In this document: positions 6,574 through 8,741 of the stretch, piece by piece
Layout of the letters: each line of letters begins with the position of its first letter
Numbering within the stretch: the first letter of the stretch is position 1
Origin: Chloroflexi bacterium RBG_13_46_14
GTDB lineage: Bacteria; Chloroflexota; Dehalococcoidia; Dehalococcoidales; UBA2162
DNA: 8,741 bases
Reading direction: 5' to 3'
Assembly (NCBI GenBank): GCA_001796415.1
Contig: MGML01000006.1
Span: 1 to 8,741 of the forward strand
Notes under the pieces: model-generated
The model's input: the letters and a program-made list of their open reading frames with translations, nothing else
Told to the model about the DNA's origin: nothing
The model's database searches: none
Program-made: the position numbers and the translations under genes

Positions 6574-6604
6574 TACACACTTTTTAAGATCCACTACCTG
6601 TTAT

Positions 6605-6632
6605 TTGAGCTTTTCCAGCCATATTGTATAAT
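6605..6632 (+). promoter_or_regulatory. Probable promoter of the 6677-8665 gene cluster
   Basis: TTGAGC (6605-6610), a 16-base spacer and a consensus TATAAT (6627-6632) lie in the 103-bp gap after exporter subunit B. The start would fall near 6639, giving a leader of about 38 bases. The -35 matches four of six positions and the spacer is one base short, so strength is uncertain. The gap shows no convincing terminator for the exporter operon, so read-through is also possible. Confidence 0.55.
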
Positions 6633-6676
6633 TAATACTGGTATGGAGTATGAATTCTAAGGTAAGGTAACTATAT

Positions 6677-7267
6677 ATGGGTGATATTAAAAGTGCTTTA
6701 GAGATAGCAATGGAAAAGGTAAACCAGATGGACGATCCGACTGAAGAGGAGAAACTTCAGTGGAAATACGTTCCGGAAGGAGAAAAACTTGCCGGTCGCT
6801 ATCTCAAGGAGAAAGTAAATCTACTGGCTGAATTGAATGGTTACGATGAGAAAATCAGAAAGTATATCATCAATGGCGCCTCCGGAATCCTGGCAAGAAA
6901 CATCAGTTTGCCGATAAACGATCACATTAAGCAGAACAATAAAAAGGCGATGGACGGGCTAAAAATAATCAAGAATGACAAGGTGGCGGTTGAAAACCTT
7001 TTCAGCAAAATAAGGTATATTTTCAACCATTTTGCAGAACAGGGGGAGCAGCAAAAAAAACAGGCTTACGAATCGTTAAAAGCTGAACTGGGAGAGAAAA
7101 TTCAAATGGCATTAAAACAGCAGATGAGTCCCATGATGGGTGCAAAAATCGATGTAGAGAAACAGCCCCAGTTCCAGCAGGAATGGCGAAAGATCCAGCA
7201 GCAGATTAACGGCCAGTACGTTAGTCACCTGAATGAATACATCCGCGAATTAGTTGAGATACCTTAA
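6677..7267 (+). CDS. Uncharacterised soluble helical protein (196 aa)
   Basis: I do not recognise a functional family. The protein has no signal peptide or membrane segment and looks almost entirely alpha-helical. It opens with MGDIKSALEIAMEKVNQMDD, an N-terminal pattern (xIKSALEIAmeK) that I associate loosely with other bacterial hypothetical proteins. A charged middle with many Lys/Asn/Glu follows, then a Gln-rich second half (about 120-185, for example EQGEQQKKQ and WRKIQQQINGQ) with coiled-coil character. No Cys is present and I see no catalytic motif. The ATG has a modest AAGG about nine bases upstream and a probable promoter at 6605-6632. It is the first of three closely spaced genes ending with a ThyA-type protein. 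A structural or adaptor role is more likely than an enzymatic one, but this is only an inference. Confidence 0.85.
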   Translation: MGDIKSALEIAMEKVNQMDDPTEEEKLQWKYVPEGEKLAGRYLKEKVNLLAELNGYDEKIRKYIINGASGILARNISLPINDHIKQNNKKAMDGLKIIKNDKVAVENLFSKIRYIFNHFAEQGEQQKKQAYESLKAELGEKIQMALKQQMSPMMGAKIDVEKQPQFQQEWRKIQQQINGQYVSHLNEYIRELVEIP

Positions 7268-7298
7268 ATCACCTTGCAGATTGGTTGAGTAGTATAGA

Positions 7299-7997
7299 AT
7301 GGATATAGATAAGAGGATAGAACAAGCAGTCAGGAACACCGAGATACTCCGGACTCCGAAGCAGAATTTATACACGTTCGGGACAACGAACATCTATTAT
7401 TACCTGTTAACCGAGCCTGCTTATGCGGAGATAATAGACGGTGTGTCTGAAACCGTAATAAGAGAAGGCAGGGTAATCGCTGAAAGACCGAAGATCGTTA
7501 CTCCGTATTACCTGTCCAACCTTGAAGGATTCAGTGCTGAAGCCAGGAGGTATTTCCAGGCATTGATAGAAGAATTCGGAGAAAGAAGTATTCACGGGCT
7601 GGTTTATGCATACCGAAATGAACCCAAAGAACTCAACATTGTCTCCGATACTATGCGTTCAGTGGTTGACAAGCTGAACGAAAAAATAGACAGGCGGGAA
7701 GATAAACTAGCGGCAATAATAAAGGGAGAGGATACGCTCTGGGACGTCTCCCTTATGAAATTCATCTTCGAAATTACACGTACCTCAGCACCCCATAATT
7801 TCAGACAGCTTGAATCCAGGGGGCTGATGGAAATGGACTCACGCGGAACACCCTCAGGCGCAAAAGAAAAAATCAATGAGATGTTCGAACAGGTGGCGAA
7901 CGGTGAACGCGAACCCGGTGAACTAAAAGACGAACTGGAACGATGGGGACTCTTCGATGAATACGAAGACAGGTTCTTTCATCTTTTCAGAAAATAA
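7299..7997 (+). CDS. Uncharacterised cytoplasmic protein (232 aa) with an aromatic N-terminal motif
   Basis: I cannot name the family. The N-terminal third contains a conserved-looking block, NLYTFGTTNIYYYLLTEPAY (23-42), which is rich in Tyr and Thr. The IIDGVSETVIREGRVIAERPKI stretch and PYYLSNLEGF (about 69-78) look like beta strands with a turn. Residues about 115-145 form a charged helix (KLNEKIDRREDKL). Residues 145-175 include DVSLMKFIFEITRTSAPHNF, and the acidic C-terminus ends WGLFDEYEDRFFHLFRK. There is no signal peptide, transmembrane helix, Cys cluster or P-loop. The start is 31 bp after the previous gene with only a weak ribosome site. The next gene begins 20 bp after its stop, so the three are probably one transcript. 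A role beside the ThyA-like enzyme is suggested only by position. Confidence 0.87.
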   Translation: MDIDKRIEQAVRNTEILRTPKQNLYTFGTTNIYYYLLTEPAYAEIIDGVSETVIREGRVIAERPKIVTPYYLSNLEGFSAEARRYFQALIEEFGERSIHGLVYAYRNEPKELNIVSDTMRSVVDKLNEKIDRREDKLAAIIKGEDTLWDVSLMKFIFEITRTSAPHNFRQLESRGLMEMDSRGTPSGAKEKINEMFEQVANGEREPGELKDELERWGLFDEYEDRFFHLFRK

Positions 7998-8017
7998 CCA
8001 CTCAACAGGATTGTTGC

Positions 8018-8665
8018 ATGAATATCACCTTTATAGAAGCTAAAACCTTATCTGAAGCCTGGTTCCAGGCCCTTTACCGTATTCAAAAGGAAGGCTCGGA
8101 CTATATTATCGAACGCGGCAGTTATGAGGGTATGAAAAGGAAAGAGTTCGATTATGTGGTGATCAGGATTGAATACCCCGGCACCCGCCCGCTGATTCCC
8201 GATGTACCTCCGGGAATACCTGCACCCGTTACCCAGGAATATATAGACGGGTATCTACCCTACCTGATGACCGGTCACAAAGAAGATAACGAGCAGTATA
8301 CGTATGGCGAAGACCTGGAAAAACAGATTCCGGAAGTAATCAAGATGTACAGGGAAGACGGTTATAACACGAACCAGGGTTATATGGCCGTCGGCAGCAG
8401 CGCATCGATACTCCTCAAAGATCCTCAATGCCTGCGGGGAATCGATACAAAAATCCGGAACGATAAGCTGCACTTTTTCGTTTACTTCAGGTCGTGGGAT
8501 CTCTGGGGAGGGTTTCCCGCCAACCTGGGAGGAATCCAGATTTTAAAGGAATATATGGCAAGCGAGATAGGCGTCGGAGACGGAGAAATAGTTGCTGCCA
8601 GTAAAGGATTGCACCTCTACGATTACTCATGGGATCTTGCCAAAGCCGTCCTTCACCAGAGCTAG
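8018..8665 (+). CDS. Thymidylate synthase (ThyA-fold) homologue, short archaeal-type form
   Basis: This 215-residue protein resembles the C-terminal two-thirds of ThyA, which methylates dUMP to dTMP with methylene-tetrahydrofolate. Catalytic Cys138 (DPQCLRG) lies exactly 20 residues before Arg158-Ser159, the same spacing as E. coli Cys146 and Arg166-Ser167. RSWDLWGGFPANLGG (158-172) supplies Asp161 and Asn169 (E. coli Asp169 and Asn177). GLHLYDY (197-203) supplies His199 and Tyr201 (E. coli His207 and Tyr209). The length is well below the 264 residues of E. coli ThyA but suits the archaeal-type family of about 200-220. The N-terminal phosphate-loop Arg is not evident. In a gapless match, Thr118-Asn119 occupy the place of the paired arginines 126-127. 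The fold is secure, while the substrate (dUMP or another pyrimidine nucleotide) is less so. ATG 8018 has AGGA (8007-8010) seven bases upstream, and the gap to the gene before is 20 bp. Confidence 0.85.
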   Translation: MNITFIEAKTLSEAWFQALYRIQKEGSDYIIERGSYEGMKRKEFDYVVIRIEYPGTRPLIPDVPPGIPAPVTQEYIDGYLPYLMTGHKEDNEQYTYGEDLEKQIPEVIKMYREDGYNTNQGYMAVGSSASILLKDPQCLRGIDTKIRNDKLHFFVYFRSWDLWGGFPANLGGIQILKEYMASEIGVGDGEIVAASKGLHLYDYSWDLAKAVLHQS

Positions 8666-8721
8666 AACCAGGTAAATCTTGCAGGAAATACCAGAGGTTT
8701 GTTAAACTGGAGATTGTGCAC

Positions 8722-8741
8722 GGGCCGCTAGCTCAACTGGC
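8722..8741 (+). tRNA. 5' end of a tRNA gene, cut by the window edge (possibly tRNA-Lys)
   Basis: GGGCCGCTAGCTCAACTGGC has the fixed features of a tRNA 5' end: a seven-base acceptor arm GGGCCGC, T8-A9, D-stem GCTC, A14 and the D-loop GG pair. Only 20 bases are inside the window, so the anticodon is not visible. The start resembles bacterial tRNA-Lys genes (GGG-CG-TTAGCTCA pattern), but other isoacceptors cannot be excluded. It lies 56 bp downstream of the ThyA-like gene. A weak possible promoter (TTGCAG at 8679, TTAAAC at 8702, 17-bp spacer) precedes it. Confidence 0.8.

Noticed and set aside
6574..6650. Intrinsic terminator after exporter subunit B
   Set aside because: There is only a short T run and weak, non-nested complementary words (CCATA/TATGG, CCAG/CTGG). 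No stable stem followed by T is present.
1..8741. CRISPR array, insertion sequence, phage or toxin-antitoxin elements
   Set aside because: No regularly spaced repeats, transposase-like frames, terminal inverted repeats or recognisable defence domains were seen on either strand. The tRNA end at the right edge could serve as an integration site, but nothing next to it suggests one.

Overview
The window reads as chromosomal DNA of a free-living bacterium with moderate GC. My best guess is a Dehalococcoidia-like member of Chloroflexota. The hints are the family 5 solute-binding lipoprotein with its Trp/Gly-rich C-terminus, a PadR-controlled heterodimeric ABC exporter whose second subunit has a Gly/His-rich N-terminus, and a short archaeal-type thymidylate synthase homologue. 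This placement rests on gene style and was not tested. I see no phage, IS element, CRISPR array or other sign of recent transfer.

Layout. Positions 3-197 hold the C-terminal end of a + strand reading frame that enters from the left. A perfect 14-bp hairpin (220-251) follows and probably terminates transcription from both sides. A lone peptide/solute-binding lipoprotein gene lies on the minus strand (2014 down to 278), with no permease or ATPase gene of its own in view. The 396-bp divergent region 2015-2410 carries two near-consensus sigma-70-type promoters facing away from each other, a perfect 16-bp tandem duplication, an 11-bp direct repeat, and a terminator-like hairpin with a competing stem in the leader of the lipoprotein gene. 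On the + strand come a PadR-family repressor (2411-2890) and two ABC exporter half-transporters (2931-4709 and 4711-6573) in one probable operon. A separate promoter at about 6605-6632 precedes a tight cluster of two uncharacterised proteins and a ThyA-type protein (6677-8665). The window ends 20 nt into a tRNA gene.

How the genes fit together. The PadR protein most likely represses its own promoter and the exporter operon behind it, as in other PadR/ABC efflux modules. The exporter has the asymmetric signature of heterodimeric type IV (TM287/288, LmrCD-like) transporters. Subunit A has Asp in place of the catalytic Glu, and subunit B has a complete Walker B but an altered LSAGQ signature. 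Together they make one degenerate and one competent ATP site. The downstream cluster links two proteins of unknown function to a nucleotide-modifying enzyme fold. The ThyA-like protein keeps the catalytic Cys, the Arg-Ser phosphate motif, Asn and His-x-Tyr, but seems to lack the paired arginines that bind dUMP phosphate across the dimer in classical ThyA.

The least explained parts are the putative transcription attenuator and repeats in the divergent region, and the three-gene cluster at 6677-8665. I found nothing that I can firmly call a new system.
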